From Gordonia effusa NBRC 100432 (GTDB taxonomy: Bacteria > Actinomycetota > Actinomycetes > Mycobacteriales > Mycobacteriaceae), in the NCBI RefSeq assembly GCF_000241305.1, contig NZ_BAEH01000083.1, positions 1-39,243 on the forward strand: a stretch of 39,243 nt of DNA. Reading direction: 5' to 3'. Positions 1 to 9,002 of this stretch are shown here, in pieces. Every line of letters begins with the position of its first letter. Within the stretch, counting starts at the first letter, position 1. Made by a program: the position numbers and the translations under genes. The notes under the pieces were generated by a model. It was not told the origin of the DNA, ran no database searches, and was given only the letters and a program-made list of their open reading frames with translations.

Positions 1-996
1 CCGTACCTGGCCAAGTATTGGCTTGCCGATCGCCCCGGCACGGCCGGCGGCGACATCCATGTCTACCGGCCGGAGGCTGGAGTCGACCCCCGCTATCTCC
101 AATATGTAGTCGGTAGCCGCAACTTCGTCCGGTTCGCCGAAGCCGCGTCCAAGGGCACCAAGATGCCGCGCGTGGAGTGGACGAGTCTTCGCGAGTACCC
201 GGTGGTTCAGTTCCCACCGGAGGTGCAACGTGGCATAGCAGACTTTCTGGACCGAGAGACAGCCAACATCGACGCAGTGCTGACGAGAATGGATCTCCTG
301 AGCAACGCGTTGCGACACCGAACTCGGAGTACTCAGACGAGAGCCGTATTTGGCCTCGCGTCAGGACAGCGATCCAGCGCCGCCGATGCGCACTCGCCCC
401 TCTCCGGCGTCCCCGAGCACTGGGGGCGTACCAAGTTCGGCTACGACTTCACTGAGAGCTCGGAGCGGAACGGCGAGAACCCGCCCGGGCCACTCCTGTC
501 TATCTCCGAGTACAGGGGCGTTGAGCTCAACACGCGTACTGAAGGCCAACAGGCGTCGCTCGACGTGTCGAAGTACCGGGTCGTGCGACCAGGGCAGCTT
601 GCTGCCAACATGATGTGGCTCAACCACGGCGGGCTCGGGGTGTCGTCGCTCACCGGCTACATCAGCCCCGACTACAAGGCGTTCTGGATCTCGGACCGTT
701 TCGAGCCTCGCTACGTGCACCACCTCTTCCGAAGTTCGCGGTACATCGACTACTTCGCCGCCATCGCGACCGGCGTCCGGCCGAACGCACAGCGAGTGAC
801 CAAGACCATGCTGGACGCAACCCCGGTCCCGCTTCCGCCCCTCGACGAGCAGATCAAGATCGCCGATCAGCTGGACGAAGCGACGGCCCGCGTCGACGCC
901 ATGCTCGCGAAGGTCGCCGACCTCAAGGCGCTGCTCCTGGAGCGCCGCGCGGCACTCATCACCGACGTCGTCACCGGTCGGAAAGCGGTCGCGTGA
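1..996 (+). CDS. hsdS: Type I restriction enzyme specificity subunit HsdS (5' end outside window)
   Basis: HsdS sets the DNA target of the HsdMS methylase and HsdRMS nuclease. The frame is open from base 1, so the gene starts upstream; about 331 residues are visible. The layout is the usual two half-subunits: the end of the first target-recognition domain, then a conserved region (PRVEWTSLREYPV, then PPEVQRGIADFLDRETANID), then a second recognition domain starting near GVPEHWGRTKFG, and a second conserved region (PLPPLDEQIKIADQLDEATA) ending in a long helix with RRAALITDVVTG. This repeat is diagnostic. The stop overlaps the hsdR start. HsdM is expected just upstream. Confidence 0.93.
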   Translation, partial: PYLAKYWLADRPGTAGGDIHVYRPEAGVDPRYLQYVVGSRNFVRFAEAASKGTKMPRVEWTSLREYPVVQFPPEVQRGIADFLDRETANIDAVLTRMDLLSNALRHRTRSTQTRAVFGLASGQRSSAADAHSPLSGVPEHWGRTKFGYDFTESSERNGENPPGPLLSISEYRGVELNTRTEGQQASLDVSKYRVVRPGQLAANMMWLNHGGLGVSSLTGYISPDYKAFWISDRFEPRYVHHLFRSSRYIDYFAAIATGVRPNAQRVTKTMLDATPVPLPPLDEQIKIADQLDEATARVDAMLAKVADLKALLLERRAALITDVVTGRKAVA

Positions 997-3900
997 TGGG
1001 CGATGCGCAGCTGATGGAGTCGGAGTTCGAGCGCAACCTCTGCTCGGAGCTCTCGGAGCGCGGATGGCTGTACGAGAACGACGGTAAGCCGACCGGTTGG
1101 GACATCGGCCTGGCGATGGTCCCCGCTGACGTATTGCACTGGCTCTCAACCCAGTATCCCGACGAGTACGAGAAAGCCGTACCCGCAGACCTCGTCGACG
1201 AGCAGAAGACCGCAGCCGAGCGGAAACTGCTGCAGCACATCACCAAAGAGCTGGCGAAGCAGACGAAGATGGACGCCACCACGGGCCACCCCGTCGGCGG
1301 TCTGCTCGGCGTGCTGCGGAAGGGCTTCACCTACGCCCAGGTGGGTCGCCCCGCCGCGAAGTTCGGGCCGATGATGGAGTTCCCGCCCGCGAACCCGAAC
1401 CTCACCGAGGTGGTAGAGGCTGCTGACTCTGTGAGGCTACGCGTCCTGCGGCAGGTGCGATTCGACACCGCGACCAACGAGACGATCGACGTGGTACTTA
1501 CCGCCAACGGCCTGCCGGTCGTGACGATGGAACTGAAGACCGACAACACCCAGACGGTCAATCACGCGATCCGCCAGTACAAAGATGACCGCCGGCCCGG
1601 GAAGAACCGGGCGCTGCTCGCGCCCGGCCGTGCCCTGGTTCACTTCGCGGTGTCGAACGACCTCGTCTACATGACCACGAAACTCGAGGGCGAGGACACC
1701 GTGTTCCTGCCCTTCAACCAGGGCAACGACGGCCACGAGGGCAATCCGCCGTCGGGTACCGGGTCGTCGACGAACTACCTGTGGCGGGAGATCCTCGCCC
1801 GCCCGACGTTCATGCGCATCCTGAAGGACTTCGCGCTGTTCGAGCCCAGCAAGTCCGGCAAGAAGGACGGCCGGCTGGTGTTCCCGCGCTTCCATCAGCT
1901 GCGCGCGGTCGAACGCGTCGTAGGCGACATCGAGCTGAACGGGACGGGCAAGCGCTACCTGATCTGGCACTCGGCCGGCTCCGGCAAGACGAAGACGATC
2001 GCGTGGCTCAGTCACCGGCTGATCCGGCACATGAGCGCAGATTCGGAGTCGACGTTCGACTCGGTCATCGTGGTCACCGACCGCAACGTGCTCGACGAGA
2101 ACATCCGCCACGACATGAACCTGGTGCAGTCCAGCAAGGGGCTGGTCGTCAGCGTCGGGGAGAAGTCGGGGGCGAAGTCGCCCCAGCTGAAGGCGGCACT
2201 CGTCGAGGGCGACCACATCATCACCTGCACCCTGCAGACGTTCCCCGAAGTCATGAAGCTGATCGAGGACACGAAGGAACTCCGCGGCCGACGCTGGGCG
2301 GTGGTGGCAGACGAGGCACACTCCTCGCAGTCGGGTTCCGCGGCGAAGAAGCTGAAGGAACTCCTGGTCGACGTCGACCTCGACCCGGAAGACGAAGACA
2401 TCAGCGCCGACGACCTGCTGCTGGCCAAGGACTCGGCGATCGCGGCGTCGGCCAACATCACCTTCATCGCGCTGACCGCCACGCCGAAGGCCAAGACGCT
2501 GCGGCTGTTCGGCACCGAGCGCGACGGCCGCTGGGAAGCCTTCGACACGTACACGATGGCGCAGGCGATCGAAGAGGGCTTCATCCTCGACGTGCTCACC
2601 AACTACTCCACGTACGACATGTTCCTGCGGGTGAAGAACGCGGTGGAGGACGAGCAAGAGATCCGCGTCAATACCGGCGAGGCGGTCACCAACATCGTCC
2701 GGTTCGCCCGGCTGCACCCGACCGCGATCGCGCAGAAGGTGCGTGTCGTCATTGAGCACTTCCGTCGGAATGTGATGCACATGCTCGGCGGTGAGGCAAG
2801 GGCCATGGTCGTCACCAGCTCTCGCGTCGAGGCGCACAGTTGGTCGAAGAAGATGAACGCCTATCTCGACGAGCAGGGCTACACCGACATGAAGACCCTG
2901 GTCGCCTTCTCCGGCTCACTCACAGACGAGGACACCGGCGAGTCCGTCACCGAGGTTTCGCTCAACAACCGCAGCGACGTCGCCCGCGCGTTCCGCGAGG
3001 AGGGCGAGTACCGGGTACTCATCGTCGCCAACAAGTTCCAGACCGGCTTCGACGAGCCGCGTCTCATGGCGATGTACGTCGACAAGAAGCTCACCGGTGT
3101 CGCCACCGTCCAGACGCTCTCACGGCTCAACCGCACCTACCCGGGCAAGACTGCTCCGATGGTCGTGGACTTCCGGAACTCGCCGGCGAGCATCCAGAAG
3201 GACTTCAAGCTCTACTACTCCGACGCCCACGTCGAAGGAGACGTCGACCCCAACGCCTTGTACACCCTCGGGGAGCGCCTCGACACCGCCGACATGTACA
3301 CGCACGACGAGATGAACGCCGTCGCTGACGCCTTTCTCGCCGACTCCGGTGGGGAGGCGATCGCCAAGGCCCTCGCGCCGATCAAGAATCGCTGGAACGG
3401 CCAGATGCGGCAGGCGGTGCTCAGCAAGGACAAGGTGAAGCGGGAGGAACTCGAGCAGTTCCGCGCCGACGTGATCAGCTACCGCAACGCCTGGCAGTTC
3501 CTCAGCCAGATCGTCGACTACCAGGACGTAGACCTCGCACGGCGCGCGATCCTCGCGACCCTGCTCGCGCGCAACCTTCACTCGGACGGCGAGGATTACG
3601 ACGACAGCTACTTGGAGGGCGTGCAGCTCTCGGGCGTGAAGCTCGTACCCGCCGCAATCGGTGAGGACCACTCGCTGAGCGAGGGCAGCAGTGAAGGCAT
3701 CAAGCTGCCCACCTTCGAGGGAGAGCACAAGGGCGGCGGCGGAACACCACAGCGGGGGCCGCTCGACGAGGCCATCGACAAGGTGAACGAGATGTTCCAA
3801 GCCAAGGGGGTCGATGTGAGCCCGGAGAGCGTATCCGGGTTCATCACGACGTTCTGGGGTTTCCTCGACGCCAACGAGGAGGCTGTGGCGATGGCGAAGA

Positions 3901-4472
3901 ACAACACCGTCGCGCAGCTCAAGGCGTCTGAGGGATTCAGCGGCGCTGTCGGTCTCGCGGTGTTGAAGACGGTCAGTGAGGCGCAGGAGATCCAGTCGTA
4001 CATGACGGATCCAGCGTTCCTGCAGGCGATCACGGACATCGCGGCGGACACCATCCACACCCAATACCGGAGGTCGGTCGATGTTCTAACCGACCCAGAC
4101 CAGGCCGAGAGCGCGCGGACTGCGCGTATGGCCCTCGGCGCGCTGGCTTCTCTCGAAGAGGGTTGGGTCGACGGCGAAGCCGGGGAGGCTATCTCCGCGG
4201 AGGTGATCAGTCGAGGTGCCCAAGTCATCGACGTCATAGAGAATCTCGGCAACGTCACGAGCTCGGTCTTCCCAACCGAAGAAGGCGGTGTGCGCTTCTA
4301 CTGGCCGCGCGCCGAGAATCAGCTGACGATCGAAGTCGAGCCCTCTGGTGCGCTCTACATTCACACCGCTGACGTGGCGGCGGGAACGTTCCAGGACGAA
4401 GCGGTGCCGGCAGACGCTGACCTCACTGATCGACTCGCAACGTGGGTGGTCGAGCGGGGCGGTGCGTCATGA
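996..4472 (+). CDS. hsdR: Type I restriction enzyme motor/endonuclease subunit HsdR
   Basis: Translocates and cuts unmethylated DNA as part of HsdR2M2S. The frame stays open to about 615 but the ATG at 996, overlapping the hsdS stop (TGATG), fits operon coupling and gives 1158 aa, normal for the family. Visible parts: N-terminal PD-(D/E)xK nuclease (TMELKTD near residue 179), Walker A SAGSGKTKT near 326, DEAH-type box VADEAHSS near 439, motif III ALTATPK near 495, motif VI SRLNRTYPGK near 709, then a helical C-terminal region that binds the methylase core. All key motifs are intact, so the subunit looks functional. Confidence 0.96.
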   Translation: MGDAQLMESEFERNLCSELSERGWLYENDGKPTGWDIGLAMVPADVLHWLSTQYPDEYEKAVPADLVDEQKTAAERKLLQHITKELAKQTKMDATTGHPVGGLLGVLRKGFTYAQVGRPAAKFGPMMEFPPANPNLTEVVEAADSVRLRVLRQVRFDTATNETIDVVLTANGLPVVTMELKTDNTQTVNHAIRQYKDDRRPGKNRALLAPGRALVHFAVSNDLVYMTTKLEGEDTVFLPFNQGNDGHEGNPPSGTGSSTNYLWREILARPTFMRILKDFALFEPSKSGKKDGRLVFPRFHQLRAVERVVGDIELNGTGKRYLIWHSAGSGKTKTIAWLSHRLIRHMSADSESTFDSVIVVTDRNVLDENIRHDMNLVQSSKGLVVSVGEKSGAKSPQLKAALVEGDHIITCTLQTFPEVMKLIEDTKELRGRRWAVVADEAHSSQSGSAAKKLKELLVDVDLDPEDEDISADDLLLAKDSAIAASANITFIALTATPKAKTLRLFGTERDGRWEAFDTYTMAQAIEEGFILDVLTNYSTYDMFLRVKNAVEDEQEIRVNTGEAVTNIVRFARLHPTAIAQKVRVVIEHFRRNVMHMLGGEARAMVVTSSRVEAHSWSKKMNAYLDEQGYTDMKTLVAFSGSLTDEDTGESVTEVSLNNRSDVARAFREEGEYRVLIVANKFQTGFDEPRLMAMYVDKKLTGVATVQTLSRLNRTYPGKTAPMVVDFRNSPASIQKDFKLYYSDAHVEGDVDPNALYTLGERLDTADMYTHDEMNAVADAFLADSGGEAIAKALAPIKNRWNGQMRQAVLSKDKVKREELEQFRADVISYRNAWQFLSQIVDYQDVDLARRAILATLLARNLHSDGEDYDDSYLEGVQLSGVKLVPAAIGEDHSLSEGSSEGIKLPTFEGEHKGGGGTPQRGPLDEAIDKVNEMFQAKGVDVSPESVSGFITTFWGFLDANEEAVAMAKNNTVAQLKASEGFSGAVGLAVLKTVSEAQEIQSYMTDPAFLQAITDIAADTIHTQYRRSVDVLTDPDQAESARTARMALGALASLEEGWVDGEAGEAISAEVISRGAQVIDVIENLGNVTSSVFPTEEGGVRFYWPRAENQLTIEVEPSGALYIHTADVAAGTFQDEAVPADADLTDRLATWVVERGGAS

Positions 4473-4972
4473 GTGAGGACGTGACACGTGAGCGGATGGC
4501 CGTCGGCGAGACCGAGCTTCTGCGCCCCATCATCAGCGCCTGGTGCGACGACAAGGGAGTTGTCGCTCCGCAGGCGTTCAATCTCAGTAGTGCAGACAAG
4601 CAGGACTCCAACCGCTTGTCCATCGTGCGCGGTGACGCAACGACTCCCGATCAGGCCTACGCCGATCGAGCTTCACACATCAAGAAGCGGTGTGACGAGA
4701 AGGGAAAGACGTACACGCCTCCGGTCGGTGTCTTGGCCGTGACGGTCGAAGAGGTCGAGTCCGTGGAGATAAAGTCCTCCGAGGGCAGTCGGACACCCCT
4801 CACCGTGTGGGACGACTCGATGAACGCCGATCGTCCAGATGACCACGGGCACATCGACTTCAACGACGTGCCTCCCGATAACAGAGGTGCGTGTCTATTC
4901 GTCGCGAAGGCAATGCTCGCTCAAGCTGAGGCCAGAGGCTGGAAGTTCCGCCCCGTGGAGCCCTCGGAGTAG
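4469..4972 (+). CDS. Hypothetical protein coupled to hsdR
   Basis: 167 aa, ATG overlapping the hsdR stop (ATGA), so translationally coupled and probably co-expressed with the restriction operon. I do not recognise the family. The protein is soluble with no signal or membrane segment. It has a mixed alpha/beta look, with a central strand-rich section (VGVLAVTVEEVESVEI) and a C-terminal helix (ACLFVAKAMLAQAEARGW). The position suggests an accessory or defence role, which is inference from context only. Confidence 0.75.
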   Translation: MSEDVTRERMAVGETELLRPIISAWCDDKGVVAPQAFNLSSADKQDSNRLSIVRGDATTPDQAYADRASHIKKRCDEKGKTYTPPVGVLAVTVEEVESVEIKSSEGSRTPLTVWDDSMNADRPDDHGHIDFNDVPPDNRGACLFVAKAMLAQAEARGWKFRPVEPSE

Positions 4973-4974
4973 CG

Positions 4975-5190
4975 ATGATCGATCCAGCCGTGAGCCTCGC
5001 GTCCGTCGGTGACACCGTCCGGGACGCCCGCCGTGAACGCGGGTGGTCGCAGACTCAGCTGGGCGAGGAAGCCGGGGTGTCACGGCCGACGATCGCGCGC
5101 ATCGAACGCGGCGACGATGTGTCAGTCGCGACTCTCGCCAAGGTGACGGCAGCGGTGGGGCTCACGGTCAAGATCGAGGCGGCGCAATAG
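4975..5190 (+). CDS. Small XRE/Cro-type helix-turn-helix protein
   Basis: 71 aa. Nearly the whole protein is one HTH_3 domain: residues 14-65 include RDARRERGWSQTQLGEEAGV, then SRPTIARIERG as recognition helix, then LAKVTAAVGLTVKI. This is the HipB-like single-domain form often found as antitoxin or controller protein next to restriction or toxin genes. It starts 2 bases after the previous stop. It may control the restriction operon or pair with the next gene; which of these cannot be told from sequence. It is also one of the candidates to bind the palindromes at 8871 and 14103. Confidence 0.85.
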   Translation: MIDPAVSLASVGDTVRDARRERGWSQTQLGEEAGVSRPTIARIERGDDVSVATLAKVTAAVGLTVKIEAAQ

Positions 5191-5214
5191 CTTGGCAGCG
5201 TCCGGGAACCCTGC

Positions 5215-5805
5215 ATGTCCGACGAGGTGAGCTGGGACGACGTCTTCGGTGACCTGGACGTCCGTGTGCTCGACCACGACCAGCGTCTCGACTGGATCAA
5301 CGACCGCATCCACCGGACGCTCCACGGCAAGGACTGGGCGGCGCTCTCGGCAGGTGAGGAAGGGCAGCTCGCCTGGGATGCTGCGGTACGCACGTTCCTG
5401 GAGGGCATCTGGGTCGCCTGCATCTTCTCCTGCCACGTCGTCTGCGAACGTGAAGTCGCGGGTGTCCTGTCGTCGTCGCACGCCGCGTTGAATGGCTGGC
5501 TGCCGAAGTCATGGGAGTCGTTCGGGCTTGGGCGACTACTGGGCGAGGCCAGCAAGCACCAGCTGCTGCCGCCGGATCTCATCGAGGATGTTCGGCAGGT
5601 AGCCGACGCCCGCAAGCCTTACGGGCACTGGCGCTCGGCCGTGCACGAGGAGTCGTTGATGAACCGCGTCGGGGCGGAGCATGAGCAGACTGGGAACACT
5701 GACTACGCGAACCTGGTGCAGCGCATGGTTGTTCGCGACGCGGCGCACGCAATGGACACGACGATTCGGTTGTACTTCGGGAGCTTCGGACTCGGCGGAC
5801 CCTGA
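5215..5805 (+). CDS. Hypothetical helical protein with a HEPN-like RxxxxH motif
   Basis: 196 aa, ATG 24 bases after the XRE gene stop. It appears almost all-helical with no signal peptide or transmembrane helix. Residues 133-138 (RKPYGH) fit the R-x4-6-H motif of HEPN RNases, set in a helical context (DVRQVADARKPYGHWR) like that of HEPN/DUF4145-type proteins. HEPN proteins are frequent toxins or abortive-infection RNases next to restriction systems, and the preceding XRE protein could be its repressor or antitoxin. The family assignment is tentative, because one short motif can match by chance. Confidence 0.7.
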   Translation: MSDEVSWDDVFGDLDVRVLDHDQRLDWINDRIHRTLHGKDWAALSAGEEGQLAWDAAVRTFLEGIWVACIFSCHVVCEREVAGVLSSSHAALNGWLPKSWESFGLGRLLGEASKHQLLPPDLIEDVRQVADARKPYGHWRSAVHEESLMNRVGAEHEQTGNTDYANLVQRMVVRDAAHAMDTTIRLYFGSFGLGGP

Positions 5806-5809
5806 CGGG

Positions 5810-7270
5810 CTAAGCCGCGTCCTCACCCCGCCGCCGCGGATGATCCTTCTGCGCGATGGTGCCGCCGGGCACTGCCTCCGAGACCGTGTGCCGGCCGTGG
5901 AGCAGGTCGCTCTCCGCGCTGCCCGCCGCCGACGTGGTCTGAGCCTGCTCCCGGTCCTTGCCACCGCCGCCGGGACCGCCCATGGCGCCCATCGGCATCA
6001 TGGGCATGCCGCCGCCCATGGGCCGGGCACCGGTGGAGTGAGCGGGCGACGTGGCGCTGGTACCGGTACCCGTGGCACCGCTGGTCTTGGTCTCGGGGCC
6101 CACCGAGAAGGGGCCGCGCTGCTGCTCGGCGGTACGCCCCGACACGTCCGTCGCCGTGTTCAGGCCGGTGGCGGAGTTCCCGCTGGTGACGGGCTGCGTG
6201 ACGGTGCCGGCGCTCAGACCAGTAGGCGAGGGGGTGGGCGTCGCGGGTGCGCTCGGGGTGACCGTCGCGGCGGGGGTGGCGTGCGTGGAGGTGGATGCGC
6301 CGCCGCCGAGGGTGAGCGGCGAGCCGATGAGACCGGTCAGCTCGCCGGTGTCCAGCACGCCGTCGCTGCCCAGGATCTTGTCCCACGGGCTGGTCTTGGA
6401 CTGTGCCAGGTCCTTGTCCTTACCCTGCTGCGTCGGGGTCGACGCGACGGGTGCGGCCGCGGCGGGGGTGGCGGCGGCGGTGGGCTGCGCCTGCTGAGCG
6501 GACTGCGGCTGCTGCTGCTGCTGGGAGGCGAGGAGCGCGGCGAGAGCAGCGGTGGACTCCGGGGTGGCGGTGCTGGTGGCGGTCGTGGAGGGGGCGGTGG
6601 ACGGAGACGGGGTGCCGGCGGCGGGGGTCTTGCTCGGCTTCGGGGTTCCACCGGCGGTGGTCTTGGCCGGGGTGCCGCCGGAGGGCTTGCCGGTGCCGGT
6701 GCTGGTGGAGGGGGAGCCGGAGCCGTTGCCGGTGCCGGTGGAGGGGGTGCCAGTTCCGGGTGCGTCACCGATCACCTCCACCGCCCGGACTTTCGAAAGC
6801 GCCAGGTCCGCCTTCTCCTGGGCCTTGTCGTACGCTGCGTCGGCCTCGCGGCGGCGTCGCCGCAGATCACCGAGATGCTTCTGTGCGGCCTCGAGCTCCT
6901 TGGAGGCCGCGCTGGTGTCCCCGCTCGCCGCAGAGGCGTCCTTGAGCTTCTGCTTTGCCGCGGTGACTGCCTCCTCGGCGGCCTTGATCTCCGAGTCCTT
7001 GGGCGCGTTCCGGTTCCAGGCCTTCGCGGCGTCCTCGCGGATCTTCAACGCCTTGGCGGTGGCGGCGAGGGTGGCGAAGAGCTTCTCGGCTGCCCCGGCG
7101 CGCGCGGTGAGTGTCTCGCACGACTTGGCGACCGTGAGCCCCTTGCCTTCCGCGTGCAGTCGCCCGACCTCGCTACGCAGCGCTGCGGCGGCGTTGCTCG
7201 CCGCGACCGCTGCGGCCTGGACCGTCGCAGCGCCGAGGTCCTCGATGCGGTGCTCACCGCTGGGTGCCAT
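5810..7270 (-). CDS. Pro/Thr/Gly-rich protein with helical N-terminus, type VII secretion substrate-like
   Basis: 486 aa. The frame is open further upstream, but the ATG at 7270 sits one base after the stop of the preceding gene, so I place the start there. Residues 1-155 are helical and Ala/Lys/Glu-rich, with a coiled-coil stretch (AAEEAVTAAKQKLKDASAAS). A long Pro/Thr/Ser/Gly-rich linker with a QQQQQ run follows, and near the end a Met/Gly-rich patch (MGGGMPMMPMGAMGGPGGGG). This architecture recurs in ESX/type VII secreted proteins of Mycobacteriales. No signal peptide is present and no clear YxxxD/E signal was found, so secretion is inference. Confidence 0.75.
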   Translation of the reverse strand: MAPSGEHRIEDLGAATVQAAAVAASNAAAALRSEVGRLHAEGKGLTVAKSCETLTARAGAAEKLFATLAATAKALKIREDAAKAWNRNAPKDSEIKAAEEAVTAAKQKLKDASAASGDTSAASKELEAAQKHLGDLRRRRREADAAYDKAQEKADLALSKVRAVEVIGDAPGTGTPSTGTGNGSGSPSTSTGTGKPSGGTPAKTTAGGTPKPSKTPAAGTPSPSTAPSTTATSTATPESTAALAALLASQQQQQPQSAQQAQPTAAATPAAAAPVASTPTQQGKDKDLAQSKTSPWDKILGSDGVLDTGELTGLIGSPLTLGGGASTSTHATPAATVTPSAPATPTPSPTGLSAGTVTQPVTSGNSATGLNTATDVSGRTAEQQRGPFSVGPETKTSGATGTGTSATSPAHSTGARPMGGGMPMMPMGAMGGPGGGGKDREQAQTTSAAGSAESDLLHGRHTVSEAVPGGTIAQKDHPRRRGEDAA

Positions 7271-7271
7271 G

Positions 7272-7562
7272 TCAGGCCTCCAGGACGCCGGTCTCGCCGG
7301 TAGTGTCGGCCCCGGTGGCCTCCGTGTAGATCGCGCGGAGGTCGGTGACGATGCCGGCGATCGCCAGGTCGCTCGCGGCGATCTGCTTCTGCGCGTCGGC
7401 GATGATCCGCGCGACGGTTGCTGCGGTGGGGCTGCCATCAGTTGCGCCCGGGATGGTCTCCAGGCCCGCCAGGTCGACGCTGCCGCGCACCGCGTCGATC
7501 GCTGCGATCGAGTCGAGGAACGCTTGGCGGTCGTGGATCTGGACTTCGTTCTCGTCGGTCAT
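7272..7562 (-). CDS. Small helical protein, possible partner of the Pro/Thr-rich protein
   Basis: 96 aa, acidic, predicted as two helices separated by a short turn around GATDGSPTAATVARIIADAQ. Size, helical hairpin shape and position directly before a long Pro/Thr-rich protein recall the small/large pairing of ESX substrates (EsxA/B-like, PE/PPE-like). There is no WxG motif, so it is not a standard WXG100 protein. The stop is followed after one base by the ATG of the next gene, so translation is probably coupled. Function is unknown. Confidence 0.7.
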   Translation of the reverse strand: MTDENEVQIHDRQAFLDSIAAIDAVRGSVDLAGLETIPGATDGSPTAATVARIIADAQKQIAASDLAIAGIVTDLRAIYTEATGADTTGETGVLEA

Positions 7563-7609
7563 GCCTACCAGTTTGCCAGGTCTACCAGCGCAAACCAGCC
7601 TGAGACGCT

Positions 7610-8425
7610 CTACTGGGAGGTGGTCGCCGTCGAGTAGCGCGGGTCCGTGCGTGGATCCACCGCGGCGGAGCGATCAACGAGTGCCTTCGCACCCATCTGC
7701 GCGAGGAGCGGGTCCAGGTATGCCGCGTAGGTGTAGGGCTCCGCGCTCTCCTCGACCAGCCCGATCAGGGTGATGCCGCGGGGGCCGACCAGGAACAGCG
7801 GGGAGCCGGAGTCGCCAGGGACCGTGGAGACCTTGGCCCCGATCCCGTCCCCGTCAGCATCGACGAGGAGTCCGCATTGCACGCCGCTCACCGCGGCGTC
7901 CACGCACACCGCGGTGTGATAGTCCAGCTTCTGCGTCGCCTCGCGCGTCAATACGCCGACCACGTTGCGGCCCGCCACGGTGGGCGAGGCACTGGATGCG
8001 CCCCAGGTCACGGTCGCCCCGTATTCGCCGGCGATAGTTCCGGTGTACGGGGCAACGGCATGCCCGCCCGCGGTGACGCTAGACCCCCGTACCTGGTCGC
8101 AGTGCCCGGCGGTGAGGTAGCCGCGGTGCCCGGCCGCTGCGGCAGCTGCCACGGCTGGACCTGCTGTGCAGGGCGCGCCGGTAGCCGACTGCGTGAGGGT
8201 GATCCGCTTCGGTGCTGCGGCCGCCTCGGCGTCGGGGATCGTGGACCAGGTGGTCTCGACGTCGGTGGAGGGACCGGTGCTCTCCGCGGCCGCCGTCGCG
8301 CTCGGGTTCCCGGTCGGCGCTACCGGCTGCCCGGCCACACCCGTCGAGCACGCCGACATCACCACCGCGGCGGCGATGCCGGCGGCGGCTGCTCCAAGGC
8401 GCGTCCTGCTCATGCGTTCGATCAT
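7610..8425 (-). CDS. Trypsin-fold serine protease lipoprotein
   Basis: About 271 aa from the ATG at 8425. The signal peptide has n-region SRTR, a hydrophobic Ala-rich core and the lipobox VMSAC with lipidated Cys26. A Pro/Ser/Thr linker follows, then a chymotrypsin-like domain: catalytic His108 in YLTAGHCD, likely Asp168 in KLDYHTAV and nucleophile Ser206 in PGDSGSP, with Cys pairs suited to disulfides outside the membrane. Alternative starts are 8413 (ideal signal length) and 8503, which overlaps the previous stop (ATGA) but puts 26-30 odd residues before the signal. It could process proteins of the same operon at the cell surface, as mycosins do for ESX, but it is not a subtilisin and that role is inference. 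Confidence 0.85.
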   Translation of the reverse strand: MIERMSRTRLGAAAAGIAAAVVMSACSTGVAGQPVAPTGNPSATAAAESTGPSTDVETTWSTIPDAEAAAAPKRITLTQSATGAPCTAGPAVAAAAAAGHRGYLTAGHCDQVRGSSVTAGGHAVAPYTGTIAGEYGATVTWGASSASPTVAGRNVVGVLTREATQKLDYHTAVCVDAAVSGVQCGLLVDADGDGIGAKVSTVPGDSGSPLFLVGPRGITLIGLVEESAEPYTYAAYLDPLLAQMGAKALVDRSAAVDPRTDPRYSTATTSQ

Positions 8426-8499
8426 CGCAGACGAGGCCGAACAACCCGCCGAATGCGGTGTCACGTCCCCCGACTGAATGTCTTGAGCGGGAGCCTGAT

Positions 8500-8679
8500 T
8501 CATCGACGCACCGCTTCTGCGAGGCGCTGCTCCACGCCGCGAAGGTCGGCCACCGCAGCGGTGAGGTTGGCCTGTTCCAGGAGGTCGATCGCCTCGTGCA
8601 GGCGGGTGCAGGCGCTGTCCATGTCGCTGTGCACTCCGCGGTGCAGGTTGGTGATCGAGTCGCGGTAGTCGGTGCTCAT
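8500..8679 (-). CDS. Short helical hypothetical protein, first gene of the leftward operon
   Basis: 59 aa from the ATG at 8679; an upstream ATG at 8742 would add 21 Arg-rich residues and is less likely. Helical with heptad-like spacing (LHEAIDLLEQANLTAAVADL), no signal. Its TGA overlaps a possible ATG of the protease gene at 8503, tying the two together. Family not recognised. Being short and helical it could be an ESX-like partner or a chaperone, but there is no motif to support either. Confidence 0.55.
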   Translation of the reverse strand: MSTDYRDSITNLHRGVHSDMDSACTRLHEAIDLLEQANLTAAVADLRGVEQRLAEAVRR

Positions 8680-8870
8680 GCCGGGGATGGTGGCGAGTGC
8701 CCGCCGACTGAGACGTGCGCGGCGCGGGTTCGGCAGGTGCACGCCGCGGTCGTGCCGCGTTCACGGAGTCGGTACCGGCGAGCGGTAGGAACCGTTGCGC
8801 TGCAGAGGGTTCCGGAAAAGTTGGAACAACTTTCTTGATTCTGTCCCACGCTCGTCGCTGACCAGGGGGC

Positions 8871-8885
8871 TCTCGATTATCGAGA
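8871..8885. promoter_or_regulatory. 15-bp palindrome TCTCGATTATCGAGA, candidate operator (copy 1)
   Basis: Perfect palindrome TCTCGA-TTA-TCGAGA in the 323-base divergent gap between the leftward effector-like operon (start 8679) and the rightward HTH gene (start 9003). The same arms with spacer TTT occur at 14103..14117. Copy 1 lies 132 bases and copy 2 lies 128 bases before the gene to its right. No ORF in the rest of this gap is convincing. A weak TACAAC -10-like hexamer at 8952 lacks a good -35 box. Confidence 0.65.
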
Positions 8886-9002
8886 CGGATTCGGGGTCTG
8901 ATCAGGCACGCTGCGGAGCTTTCGTTTCCGGCCGCTGTCCAATGTGCTTGCTACAACTGGAGCCAGCTTCCCCAACCTGACCAGCCAACCGGAGGAGAGA
9001 CA

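Noticed and set aside
1437..2837. 466-aa leftward open frame inside hsdR
   Set aside because: hsdR shows all family motifs in the other direction; the antisense frame is a product of high GC.
5681..7637. Long rightward open frames rich in Gly, Arg and Val opposite the Pro/Thr-rich gene
   Set aside because: Mirror frames of a GC-rich, low-complexity gene; no ribosome site and no recognisable domain.
8795..8980. 61-aa rightward open frame in the divergent promoter gap
   Set aside because: No ribosome site, and it runs through the palindrome and promoter region; composition is not protein-like.
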